A stretch of DNA of 13,334 nucleotides from Candidatus Gastranaerophilales bacterium (GCA_003150395.1 QAMI01000014.1:6811-20144); one strand, 5' to 3'; positions 1 to 7,318 are shown, numbered from the stretch's first letter. Translations and numbers: made by a program. Notes: generated by a model not told the origin, from the sequence alone.

Positions 1-155
1 ATAAATCCGAAAGGTTTCGCATCTGCTCTGACTCCTACAATGAGCTTTCCGCGTTTTAAAACAGTTTCAAGATTGCTTTCCTGTTTATCTTTTCTTCCGC
101 AGCCGCAAAGTATTAAACTGAACATTAAACATGTACAAATTATCTTTTTTAACAT
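1..155 (-). CDS. Amino-acid ABC transporter solute-binding lipoprotein (N-terminal fragment)
   Basis: Partial gene running off the left edge; 51 codons are visible from the ATG at 155-153. The protein opens with MLKKIICT, then a hydrophobic stretch ending in a lipobox (L16-C-G-C19). C19 is the likely lipidated residue, so this is an exported lipoprotein. After a short polar linker comes ETVLKRGKLIVGVRADAKPF, the classic first strand of the bacterial extracellular solute-binding family 3 (polar amino-acid/glutamine-binding, SBP_bac_3). Family members capture amino acids outside the membrane and deliver them to an ABC permease; partner genes would lie beyond the left edge. AAGGAA lies a few bases before the ATG, and a strong promoter sits just upstream. 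Substrate cannot be predicted from this fragment. The family call is firm for so short a piece, because the lipobox and first strand are both clear. Confidence 0.82.
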   Translation of the reverse strand, partial: MLKKIICTCLMFSLILCGCGRKDKQESNLETVLKRGKLIVGVRADAKPFGF

Positions 156-175
156 AAGCTTTCCTTCTTATTGAA

Positions 176-204
176 AATATAACGAACACTAATCAAAAAG
201 TCAA
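176..204 (-). promoter_or_regulatory. Sigma-70 promoter of the solute-binding lipoprotein gene
   Basis: Read on the minus strand: TTGACT (204-199), a 17-nt spacer, then TATATT (181-176), one mismatch per hexamer from the consensus. The predicted start of transcription gives a leader of only about 13-15 nt that still includes the AAGGAA ribosome binding site. It lies directly downstream of the rpoD terminator on the same strand, so this gene is probably a separate transcription unit. Confidence 0.75.
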
Positions 205-218
205 CATAACGGAAGATG

Positions 219-246
219 AAAAAAAGCTCCGTTTATACAACGGAGC
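219..246 (-). terminator. Intrinsic terminator of the dnaG-rpoD operon
   Basis: A perfect 8-bp stem (226-233 with 239-246, GCTCCGTT/AACGGAGC) encloses a 5-nt loop. On the minus strand it is followed by a run of seven T (225-219). It begins about 30 nt after the rpoD stop codon and is oriented to end that transcript. Confidence 0.9.
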
Positions 247-277
247 GCTTTAATATGACTATAACTTGAATTTCAAA

Positions 278-1378
278 CTATGATTCAACGTATTCACGTA
301 ATCTTTTGCTTCTGTTCGGGTGGCGGAGCTTTCTCAAAGCCTTTGCTTCGATTTGTCTGATACGCTCACGCGTTACACCGAAAAGTTGTCCGACTTCTTC
401 TAAAGTTCTCTGGCGGCCGTCGTCCATGCCGAAACGGAGTCTTAAAACATCGCGTTCGCGCGGGGAAAGCGTGCATAAAACTTCTGCCAGGTCTTCTCTC
501 AAGAGTTCTGAAGCAACTGTCTTAATCGGGGCATCTGCTTCTTTGTCTTCAATAAAATCACCAAGTCTGCTGTCTTCTTCTTTACCAATCGGAGTTTCAA
601 GAGAAAGCGGTTCTTGAGCGATTTTGATTATTTCACGAAGTTTCGGGATTGAAACGTTCATTTCAAGTGCAAGTTCGTCTTCGGTTGGTTTTCTTGAAAG
701 TTCCTGTGCAAGGCGGCGGGTCACTTTTTTAAGTTTGTTTATAGTTTCAACCATGTGAACAGGAATTCTGATTGTTCTTGCCTGGTCCGCAATTGCTCTT
801 GTAATAGCCTGTCTAATCCACCAAGTTGCGTAAGTTGAGAATTTGAAGCCGCGTTCGTGGTCGAATTTTTCAGCGGCACGGATTAGCCCGAGGTTACCTT
901 CCTGAATTAAATCTAAGAAAAGCATTCCGCGTCCGACGTATTTTTTTGCAATGGAAACAACCAAACGCAGGTTTGCCTGAACGAGTTTTCTTTTTGCGAT
1001 TGCGCCGGGTGTTCCGCCTTCAAGAATTTTTCTTGCAAGTTCGATTTCTTCATTTGCAGATAAAAGTTTAATTCTTCCGATTTCTCTCAAATAAAGTCTC
1101 ACAGGGTCATCTACGGCAATTCCTTTTGGAACTTCAAAATCGTTTGGATTTTCTTCTTCCGATGAATTCATCATGTAGATGTCATCAAGGTTCATTTTTG
1201 TATCAATTTTAGCTGTTACGATATCTTCGATGTTATCGGTTGAAATATCCATGTTCATGTAATTTACATCATCATGTTCATGGTCAAGTGAAGAATCCTC
1301 GCCGATGTCAGGGATGTTAAGATTGTCGTCTTCCAATATGCTGACAATTGAGGAGCTGGGTTGTCTTTTTTTAGTCAT
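278..1378 (-). CDS. rpoD: RNA polymerase principal sigma factor RpoD/SigA (sigma-70 group 1)
   Basis: A 366-residue housekeeping sigma factor, which directs RNA polymerase to -10/-35 promoters. Residues 1-88 are acidic and low-complexity, so there is no full region 1.1. Region 1.2 is at about 90-121 (DDPVRLYLREIGRIKLL). Region 2, with core-binding and -10 recognition, is at about 130-205 (LVVSIAKKYVGRG, LDLIQEGN, FSTYATWWIRQAI). Region 3 is about 210-280, and region 4 with its helix-turn-helix is about 295-360 (TLEEVGQLFGVTRERIRQIE). Region 3 (SLETPIGKEEDSRLGDFIE) and the C-terminus (LRKLRHPNRS) resemble cyanobacterial SigA. The ATG overlaps the dnaG stop by 8 nt (ATGACTAA), implying translational coupling; GGAG lies about 10 nt upstream. 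It is the last gene of the operon and is followed by a clear terminator. The full complement of regions 1.2 to 4 argues for the essential sigma rather than an alternative one. Confidence 0.97.
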   Translation of the reverse strand: MTKKRQPSSSIVSILEDDNLNIPDIGEDSSLDHEHDDVNYMNMDISTDNIEDIVTAKIDTKMNLDDIYMMNSSEEENPNDFEVPKGIAVDDPVRLYLREIGRIKLLSANEEIELARKILEGGTPGAIAKRKLVQANLRLVVSIAKKYVGRGMLFLDLIQEGNLGLIRAAEKFDHERGFKFSTYATWWIRQAITRAIADQARTIRIPVHMVETINKLKKVTRRLAQELSRKPTEDELALEMNVSIPKLREIIKIAQEPLSLETPIGKEEDSRLGDFIEDKEADAPIKTVASELLREDLAEVLCTLSPRERDVLRLRFGMDDGRQRTLEEVGQLFGVTRERIRQIEAKALRKLRHPNRSKRLREYVES

Positions 1379-3278
1379 TATTTATTTTCTCCGAATTTAA
1401 TCTTTTATTTATCTTATCTCTTAGCTGCATTTGTATTTTTAAGGCTTCTGTTTCGTCATCAACAGCACTTTTATATAATTTCCGTAATTTTTCTTTTTCT
1501 TGTTCCCGCAGGCATTGATTAATCTTGTTTTTATTTTCTTCAATTACCGTCCTAAAGTCCTCGGGGGATAAATTTTCGAAAGTTTCCGAAATACTTGTCA
1601 AATCCGCTAAAACTTGCTGTACGTCCGAGTTTTCGCAGTATTCCGTATATAGATTTTCAATCAATTCCTTTACATTATTTACGGTACATATTAATTTGTC
1701 AATTGTTGATTTTACATTTATTAATGTTTCATCGGTAAATGCAGTATTGCCAATCATTTCACTAATTTGGGAGAATGAAAAGTGGCTGTCGGTTACAAAA
1801 AAAACACTCAATAAATTTTTTTGCGCTTTTTCAAAAACTGTTACATTTTTTGTTACAATTTTAGCAATTCTTTGCGGTGCTTCATCTCGCGCAAGCTGAG
1901 GGACCGTTTTAAAACGCTTAACCTCAAGCGCAAGTGCTTTTTCATCAATATTCAGAGCAGTTGCAACCATTTTAATGTATTCAGTTCTTACAATATCATT
2001 ATTTATTTCCTGCAAAATCGGAATAAGTTCTCTTACAAAACGTGTTTTTTCAAGCGGAGTTTTAATTTGTCCTTTGTTTTTGAGAATGCTGTTAAGCTGA
2101 AAATCAATTAACAGCGGCGCATTGTTGATAATTTGTTTAAAGCTGTCAGCGCCGATTGTCCTAATAAATTCATCCGGGTCTTTGCCTTCAGGCGGACAAA
2201 TCACGCGTATTTCGCAAGCGTATTTGTCATCTGAAGTTGAAATGTAGCTTTCATCAAACTGTTTTATGCTGCCAAGGCCTGCAAAAGCTTCTTTAATAAT
2301 TTCAGCACCTCTTCCGGTCGCTTTTTGTCCGGCGCTGTCAGTGTCAAAAGATAGATAAATCCTTCTTGATTTTGTGTAGCGTGAAAGAAGCTTAACGTGA
2401 TCCGAAGTTAAAGCAGTTCCGCAGGCCGCAACCGCGTTTTCAATTCCGTGAGCTTGAGCCGAAATTACATCAAAATACCCTTCCATAAGAATTACGCCGT
2501 CTTCTTGTTTGATTGCTTCGCGCGCTGTGTAAAGTCCATAAAGGATTTTACTTTTATTGTAAATCAGTGAATCTGAAGTATTCAAATATTTTGGCTGCTG
2601 GTCTTTTTCGATTGCCCGCGCCCCGAAAGCAACAAAATCTCCCATTTCATTTTGAATCGGAATAATGACACGGCCGCGGAAACGGTCAATGAATTTTCCG
2701 GGGTCACGGCTTGGGATTATCAGTCCGGCTTTTTCAAGAACTTCATTTGAATAATCTTTTTTCAATATATCATACAAAGTTGTATAATTGTTCGGGGCAA
2801 TTCCAAGCGAATACTTTTTGATGATATCTTTTGTAATTCCGCGGGCTGAAAGATATTCGTTAGCCTCTTTAATCTCCGGCCTTTTATGATTAAGCAGCAA
2901 ATCGCAGTAGAATTCAGCCGCCGTTTGACTTGCTTTCATCATTTGCCCTTTTAAATCTTTTGTATCTTTTCCTTCTTTGAATTTTTTTGGAACTTCAAGT
3001 CCCAATTGGGCAGCCAAATCCATTATCATTGGGAAAAATTCAAGATTTTTTGTTTTTTGGATAAAAGAAAGCGCATCCCCGCCTGCTCCACAGCTAAAGC
3101 ATTTATAAATTCCAAGCTGTGGATTTACTGAAAATGACGGTGTTTTTTCGTTATGGAACGGGCAAAGCCCCCAATAATGGTTTCCCTGTTTTTTGAGAAT
3201 TACCTGTTCTGAAACTACGTCTACTATATCCAGCCGGTCTTTTATTTGAGCTATGAGTTCCTGAAATGTTTCTGCCAT
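1371..3278 (-). CDS. dnaG: DNA primase DnaG
   Basis: A 635-residue primase that makes the RNA primers for replication and works with the DnaB helicase. The N-terminal CHC2 zinc domain is intact: C39-x2-H42 and C60-x2-C63 (CPFH ... CFSC). The catalytic core follows, with RFRGRVIIPI at 199-208 and the Toprim metal site EGYFD at 266-270 and DTD at 312-314. PPEGKDPDEF at about 362-371 is the usual end of the Toprim region. The remainder (about 420-635) is the divergent C-terminal helicase-binding region. It is somewhat longer than E. coli DnaG, as is common outside Proteobacteria. The start at 3278 has GGTGAA a few bases upstream and an extended -10 promoter just before it. It forms a two-gene operon with rpoD, the core of the classical macromolecular synthesis operon; rpsU is not adjacent here. 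Confidence 0.97.
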   Translation of the reverse strand: MAETFQELIAQIKDRLDIVDVVSEQVILKKQGNHYWGLCPFHNEKTPSFSVNPQLGIYKCFSCGAGGDALSFIQKTKNLEFFPMIMDLAAQLGLEVPKKFKEGKDTKDLKGQMMKASQTAAEFYCDLLLNHKRPEIKEANEYLSARGITKDIIKKYSLGIAPNNYTTLYDILKKDYSNEVLEKAGLIIPSRDPGKFIDRFRGRVIIPIQNEMGDFVAFGARAIEKDQQPKYLNTSDSLIYNKSKILYGLYTAREAIKQEDGVILMEGYFDVISAQAHGIENAVAACGTALTSDHVKLLSRYTKSRRIYLSFDTDSAGQKATGRGAEIIKEAFAGLGSIKQFDESYISTSDDKYACEIRVICPPEGKDPDEFIRTIGADSFKQIINNAPLLIDFQLNSILKNKGQIKTPLEKTRFVRELIPILQEINNDIVRTEYIKMVATALNIDEKALALEVKRFKTVPQLARDEAPQRIAKIVTKNVTVFEKAQKNLLSVFFVTDSHFSFSQISEMIGNTAFTDETLINVKSTIDKLICTVNNVKELIENLYTEYCENSDVQQVLADLTSISETFENLSPEDFRTVIEENKNKINQCLREQEKEKLRKLYKSAVDDETEALKIQMQLRDKINKRLNSEKINND

Positions 3279-3295
3279 ATTTCACCAACAACTAC

Positions 3296-3324
3296 AGTGT
3301 AGCATTAATAAAATTTTTGGTAAA
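3296..3324 (-). promoter_or_regulatory. Promoter of the dnaG-rpoD operon (extended -10)
   Basis: On the minus strand: TTTACC (3324-3319), a 17-nt spacer ending in TGC, then TACACT (3301-3296). The TGn immediately before the -10 is an extended -10 element, which compensates for the weaker hexamers. The predicted leader before the dnaG ATG is about 11 nt. Confidence 0.6.
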
Positions 3325-3431
3325 GAATGGTTGAAGTTATGCTTTTTAGCGTTTTATTATTTTTAAAATTAAAAAAAATTGCCCGACCGGCTAATTGTTC
3401 AACGCCCGTTAGAGTATATCATATTGATATA

Positions 3432-4838
3432 ATGCAGAATTTAAAAAATAATATTGAGAACGAATATCTCCTCTTCGTCGACAGCTTGAAAGATCTGGCC
3501 TGCATTTCCGGTCTCTCGAAAAAGAAACTTTGTATTGCAAAAACAGATTTTAAAGATTTACACATTGTCAAAAAGATAAACAAAAAATTTCCAAATCTCG
3601 AAATTTGGCTGACATCAACCGAAATTTCACGGAAAAATATTATGCTCGCAAATTCCTATGGTATAAAAAACATTATTCCATATCCGGTTGATTTGAAAAT
3701 TATTCAGAACTATTTCAGAAAGCAAAACAAGCTGCCATCCGCTACAGAAGAAATTCCTAATTATTCCTCACTAAAAGGAATGAGCGTTATGGTTGTGGAC
3801 GACAACCAGATGAATGTTGATTTGCTTGTTGAAACTTTGTCAGCATTAAATTTGGAAATCACAACTTTCTTAAAGCCGATTGAGGCAAGCAAAGCTGCTG
3901 TAAAAGAAAAATTTGACCTGTTTCTATTGGATGTTATGATGCCGGAGATGTCAGGTTTTGAACTTGCTGGAATTATCAAGCGTTCTAAAATAAACGCCGA
4001 TACTCCAATAATGTTTATTTCTGCACTTTCTGATGCAGAAAACAAAATTATGGGATACAATATAGGTTCTTGCGCTTATATAGAAAAACCGTTTGAAGTT
4101 CCGGTTGTAAGAAGCCAGATTTACAACATGCTGAAGACAAAATGTCTTCAAGATGCGCTAAAAGACAAAAAAGAGACTTTTCTTGCAATGGTGACTCATG
4201 ATTTGAAAACACCAATTTACGCGGAGATTTGCGCACTCGAACTTTTGAATAAAAACCGTGACAACATGGATTTACTACAAAAAGAAATCATAAGCGATAT
4301 TTTAAGCGCTACAAAGTACATGAAAAATCTTGTTGAAAATATTTCACAAAAATACAAGGTCGAAAATGAAAATCTCGTACTTCAAAAGTCAAAATGTTCG
4401 CTCAAAGATATCGCAATAAAATGTATTGAAGATACTAAATATCTCTTTGAAGAAAAACATATTAAATATATTCTCAACTGCTCAGCCCGCAATGCTTTAG
4501 CGATGATGGACGAGCTTGAAATCAAAAGAGTTATACATAATCTAATTATCAACACTATTGAACATGGAATTTCTAATTCAAAAGTAATTATGGACATCAA
4601 AGAAAGTTCAAGTTCTGTAATTTTTTCAATTACGAATTTCGGAGTCGGAATAGAGCTTAAAAATCCTGATGAAATATTTTCAAAATACGTTACTTACGCA
4701 AACAAGCAAAAAACAATAAATTCCGGACTTGGATTATACATCGCCAAAAGGATTATTGACGAGCATGGCGGGCATATAAAAGCGGAAAGCGAACCCAAAA
4801 AATATGTACGATTTACTTTCACAATTCCTATAAAATAG
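3432..4838 (+). CDS. Soluble hybrid histidine kinase: degenerate receiver - receiver - HisKA - HATPase
   Basis: A 468-residue two-component kinase with no membrane segment, so it senses inside the cell or through partners. Residues 11-100 have a receiver-like outline (YLLFVDS, IWLTST, IIPYPVD) but no evident phosphoacceptor aspartate. A canonical receiver follows at about 116-235: acidic pair D123/D124, phosphoacceptor D167 (LLDVMMPEMSG), S197 and K219 (EKPFE). Next come the HisKA H-box with H256 (THDLKTP) and the HATPase_c domain, with N-box N370/N374 and G2 box SGLGLYIAKRI near 431. The G1 box reads NFGVGI, with Asn where Asp is usual. The frame is open back to 3327. I chose the ATG at 3432 because the extra 35 residues look like untranslated AT-rich spacer and a start at 3327 would abut the dnaG promoter. 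No good ribosome binding site precedes 3432. No dedicated output regulator is adjacent and the signal is unknown. Confidence 0.85.
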   Translation: MQNLKNNIENEYLLFVDSLKDLACISGLSKKKLCIAKTDFKDLHIVKKINKKFPNLEIWLTSTEISRKNIMLANSYGIKNIIPYPVDLKIIQNYFRKQNKLPSATEEIPNYSSLKGMSVMVVDDNQMNVDLLVETLSALNLEITTFLKPIEASKAAVKEKFDLFLLDVMMPEMSGFELAGIIKRSKINADTPIMFISALSDAENKIMGYNIGSCAYIEKPFEVPVVRSQIYNMLKTKCLQDALKDKKETFLAMVTHDLKTPIYAEICALELLNKNRDNMDLLQKEIISDILSATKYMKNLVENISQKYKVENENLVLQKSKCSLKDIAIKCIEDTKYLFEEKHIKYILNCSARNALAMMDELEIKRVIHNLIINTIEHGISNSKVIMDIKESSSSVIFSITNFGVGIELKNPDEIFSKYVTYANKQKTINSGLGLYIAKRIIDEHGGHIKAESEPKKYVRFTFTIPIK

Positions 4839-4849
4839 AAAGATGATTT

Positions 4850-4885
4850 TTCAAATATCTTTACAAATGTTGAAAAATATTTGAA
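4850..4885. repeat. Inverted repeat in the kinase-xer intergenic region
   Basis: TTCAAATAT (4850-4858) and its exact complement ATATTTGAA (4877-4885) flank an 18-nt AT-rich loop, just after the histidine kinase stop. No T-run follows, so it is not a convincing intrinsic terminator. The right arm falls within the spacer of a possible xer promoter, so a dyad operator is also conceivable. The low base complexity makes chance plausible. Confidence 0.4.
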
Positions 4886-4898
4886 ATAAGAGTAATTT
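4870..4898 (+). promoter_or_regulatory. Possible promoter of the xerD gene
   Basis: TTGAAA (4870-4875), a 17-nt spacer, then TAATTT (4893-4898). The predicted transcription start falls at or next to the ATG at 4905, giving a leaderless or very short-leader mRNA. That would fit the absence of a ribosome binding site. The region is very AT-rich, so such matches are cheap. Confidence 0.3.
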
Positions 4899-4904
4899 TA
4901 ACTT

Positions 4905-5771
4905 ATGGATTTGCAAATTTTATCACAGTATCTTGATTTTCTGGAAATTGAACGAGGTCTTTCACAAAACACGATTGACGCCTACCGTCGCGATTTGACA
5001 GAATTTTTAGAATTCTGCCTGTCCAGAAACATTGAAGAAATAAATAAAATAGAAAGAATTCACATCAGCGGCTATATTTTAAAACTTCACGAAAACAAAC
5101 TTAACCCCACAAGTATTATGCGTAAAACCGCATCATTAAGAGGATTTTTCAAATGGCTTTGCGCAAACGAAATCTGTGAAAAAAATCCCGCACTAACGCT
5201 TGAGCCGCCAAAAGTCCCGCAAAAACTTCCCAAAGTAATCACCGCCGAAGAAATAAATATTATTCTTTCGGAGAACTTAAACAAACGTGAAAAAGTTATT
5301 CTTGAACTTCTTTACGGCTGCGGCCTTCGCGTTTCAGAGCTTGTGAATTTGAAAATTCATGATATTGATATCTCCGCAAAATATCTTCAATGCACCGGCA
5401 AAGGTTCAAAAGAACGGATTGTTCCAATCGGCTCAAAAGCTTTGCATGCAATAAAAATGTACACAAAAGAACGCGATTTTATTTTGCAGAAAACAAGAAA
5501 AACCTCAAAAAACCTTCTTTTGACAGAAGAAGGCAAGAACATAACCAGACAGGAAGTTTATAACTTTATCCACAAACTCGGCGAAAAAATCCACAAATCA
5601 ATTTCCCCGCACACGCTAAGGCACACATTTGCAACGCATTTGCTTGAAAACGGTGCGGACTTAAGGGTTGTTCAGGAACTTCTCGGACACAGCGATGTTT
5701 CTACAACCCAGCTTTACACGCACATAAGCAAAAAGCGTCTCAAGGAGGTTTACTTTGCAATCAACGGTTGA
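4905..5771 (+). CDS. xerD: Tyrosine recombinase, XerD-like chromosome dimer resolvase
   Basis: A 288-residue site-specific recombinase of the length typical for XerC/XerD. These proteins act with FtsK at the dif site to resolve chromosome dimers. The N-terminal SAM-like core-binding domain covers about 1-95 (FLEIERGLSQNTIDAYRRDL). The catalytic domain covers about 110-288, with all active-site residues in place: R142 (CGLRVSEL), K166 (TGKGSKER), H236 and R239 (SPHTLRHTFATH), H262 (LLGHSDVS) and nucleophile Y271 (TTQLYTH). GHSDVSTTQLYTH is closer to XerD than XerC, but the organism may use a single Xer. No phage or integron genes lie nearby, favouring a housekeeping role. The BioD-family gene starts 19 nt downstream and is probably cotranscribed. 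The upstream ribosome binding site is poor (AAGAG at best). Confidence 0.92.
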   Translation: MDLQILSQYLDFLEIERGLSQNTIDAYRRDLTEFLEFCLSRNIEEINKIERIHISGYILKLHENKLNPTSIMRKTASLRGFFKWLCANEICEKNPALTLEPPKVPQKLPKVITAEEINIILSENLNKREKVILELLYGCGLRVSELVNLKIHDIDISAKYLQCTGKGSKERIVPIGSKALHAIKMYTKERDFILQKTRKTSKNLLLTEEGKNITRQEVYNFIHKLGEKIHKSISPHTLRHTFATHLLENGADLRVVQELLGHSDVSTTQLYTHISKKRLKEVYFAING

Positions 5772-5790
5772 GCGTGCTAGGATTTAAGCT

Positions 5791-6510
5791 ATGTTAGATG
5801 TTTTTATTACAGGTTCACAAAACGATACCGGAAAAACCATAGTTACAGCAGGTCTGGCTGCGACTATGCAGAGCCTTGGCTACAGCACCGGAGTTTACGC
5901 ACCTGTACAAAAGGGCGGGCTTGCTAAAGACGGACACATTGAAGCACCTGATTTGGCTTATATAAAACGTGCCGATAAAAATGTCAAAACTTTTTACAGC
6001 TATATGTTTGCAAGCAACGACCTTCCGCTTATTGCTGCCGAAAAAAGAAATGTTTCCATAAATCCTGAATTAATTATGGAAAATTACCTGGGCGTCAAAG
6101 AGAAATTCGACTGCTTTCTTGTCAACGGTACAAACGGAATAGCAACACCGATTGCTCCGAATTTTCTTGAAATTGATTTAATAAAACTGCTTAATCTTCC
6201 TGTTTTGTTTGTAATATCACCTTACACATCCACAATCAACGATATTCTGATAATGATAAACCACGCAGTTGTGAAAAACGTGAAATTAAGCGGTGTAATA
6301 GTAACGGATTGTCCATATAAAACAGACGATGAAAATATCAAAAATCTTCCGAAACTCATCGACAAATACACTGACACCCGAGTAGTCGGCGTTTTTCCGC
6401 AAATCGAAAATATATATGCACTCAAACCTGAAGATTTAATTTCATACGTTCTTACCGGCGTAAACCTTGAAAACGTATTCAAAGTGAAAATTGCGAAGTT
6501 GGCGTTGTAG
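5791..6510 (+). CDS. BioD-family (dethiobiotin synthetase-like) P-loop protein with altered active site
   Basis: A 239-residue cytosolic protein matching BioD in length and overall plan. BioD makes dethiobiotin from 7,8-diaminopelargonate, CO2 and ATP. The P-loop GSQNDTGKT at 8-16 corresponds to GTDTxVGKT. D54 is kept in a region like the BioD substrate loop, and the switch-like INDILIMINHAV plus LSGVIVTDCP near 149-175 fit the family. Two residues important in E. coli BioD are changed: K37 is Ala (VYAPVQ) and the acidic residue of the VEGAGG loop is Asn (VNGTNG, N112). S41 aligns with Lys. It may be a divergent dethiobiotin synthetase or a paralogue with another job; no other biotin gene is in view. 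AGGA sits 8 nt before the ATG. The gene lies 19 nt after xerD and converges with the Ehr cluster; no terminator is visible in the 37-nt gap. Confidence 0.78.
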   Translation: MLDVFITGSQNDTGKTIVTAGLAATMQSLGYSTGVYAPVQKGGLAKDGHIEAPDLAYIKRADKNVKTFYSYMFASNDLPLIAAEKRNVSINPELIMENYLGVKEKFDCFLVNGTNGIATPIAPNFLEIDLIKLLNLPVLFVISPYTSTINDILIMINHAVVKNVKLSGVIVTDCPYKTDDENIKNLPKLIDKYTDTRVVGVFPQIENIYALKPEDLISYVLTGVNLENVFKVKIAKLAL

Positions 6511-6547
6511 GTTTCACATTAAAGCAACAATATCCTTTACCTGACAC

Positions 6548-7294
6548 CTATTTTTTCCGCAAAAAGTCCAGCACCGCATTGATAAATGTAAGCGGATGCA
6601 CAGGGCAGCCGGGAATATACAAATCAATCGGATATTTTTGGAGAAATTCGCGGTTTAATTTTGTTGAATTCTGGAAAACTCCGCCGCTTATTGCGCAAGC
6701 CCCGCAAAGAATAACGATTTTCGGGTCAGGAGTTGATTTGTAACAGTCTTCAAGTGCGTAAGCCATGTTTTCGGAAATAGGCCCTGTAATCACAATACCG
6801 TCAGCGTGACGCGGTGAGGCAACAAAGTCAATCCCAAAACGTCCCATATCAAAGTTGCAGTTTGAACAAGCGTTCAACTCCATTTCGCAGCCATTGCATC
6901 CGGCAGCAGAAACTTGCCTGAGTTTCAAAGATTTGCCGAAAATTTTATGGATTTCTTTTTTGACTTCAAAAGCCGTTTTATGAAATTCTTCAAACGTCAT
7001 TTCAGGAGTTACGATTAATTTTTCTCTGTTTGTGGAGGCGAGTTTGTAATTGTTGGTGAATTCAACAGCTTTGCATGCATTGGAGCAAGCGCCGCAAAAG
7101 GTGCATTTGCCCATATCGATTGAAAGGTTATCGCAATCAAGTGCACCGGTCGGGCAAACTCCGCGGCAGGATGAAATATCTTCACTGCGGTTGAGTTTTG
7201 GAAAACCTCTGAACTGGCTTCTCATTGGAGCGTTTTCAATGTCTTTTATAAATTGTTCGCCTTGATATATTCTTAGTTTTAAAGTTTCTAGCAT
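6548..7294 (-). CDS. Ehr/group 4 hydrogenase-type small subunit (NuoB/HycG/HyfI-like) with N-terminal ferredoxin domain
   Basis: A 248-residue electron-transfer subunit, probably on the cytoplasmic face. Residues about 35-80 form a ferredoxin-like domain. One full [4Fe-4S] site is supported by C64-x2-C67-x2-C70 plus C47. The other site retains only C43 and C74; the two expected partners at about 37 and 40 are Ser and Ile. Residues about 125-248 are the NuoB-like domain: GCNGCEMEL (C133, C136), PRHADGIVITGP, LCGACAISGG (C200) and PGCPVHPLTF (C230). These are the four ligands of the proximal (N2-like) cluster. CxxCE and PRHAD are typical of group 4 hydrogenase small subunits rather than of true complex I NuoB. 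The fusion replaces the separate HyfH/HycF polyferredoxin. AAAGGA lies about 7 nt before the ATG. It is the last gene of the cluster, separated from the large-subunit gene by a repeat-containing 175-nt gap. Confidence 0.9.
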   Translation of the reverse strand: MLETLKLRIYQGEQFIKDIENAPMRSQFRGFPKLNRSEDISSCRGVCPTGALDCDNLSIDMGKCTFCGACSNACKAVEFTNNYKLASTNREKLIVTPEMTFEEFHKTAFEVKKEIHKIFGKSLKLRQVSAAGCNGCEMELNACSNCNFDMGRFGIDFVASPRHADGIVITGPISENMAYALEDCYKSTPDPKIVILCGACAISGGVFQNSTKLNREFLQKYPIDLYIPGCPVHPLTFINAVLDFLRKK

Positions 7295-7318
7295 TTTTGT
7301 GTCCTTTTTTATCTTTCA

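Noticed and set aside
306..617. Open frame of 103 codons antisense to rpoD, and similar frames inside dnaG, the large subunit and the membrane subunits
   Set aside because: They are opposite-strand or shifted-frame shadows of clear genes, with serine/arginine-rich or low-complexity translations and no domain.
4905..5771. Phage or integron integrase marking a mobile island
   Set aside because: Length and the GHSDVSTTQLYTH motif fit XerC/XerD, and no phage, att-site repeat or tRNA gene is visible nearby.
6511..6547. Bidirectional terminator between the convergent BioD-like and small-subunit genes
   Set aside because: I could not find a stem-loop in the 37-nt gap; termination may rely on Rho or on readthrough into the opposite gene.
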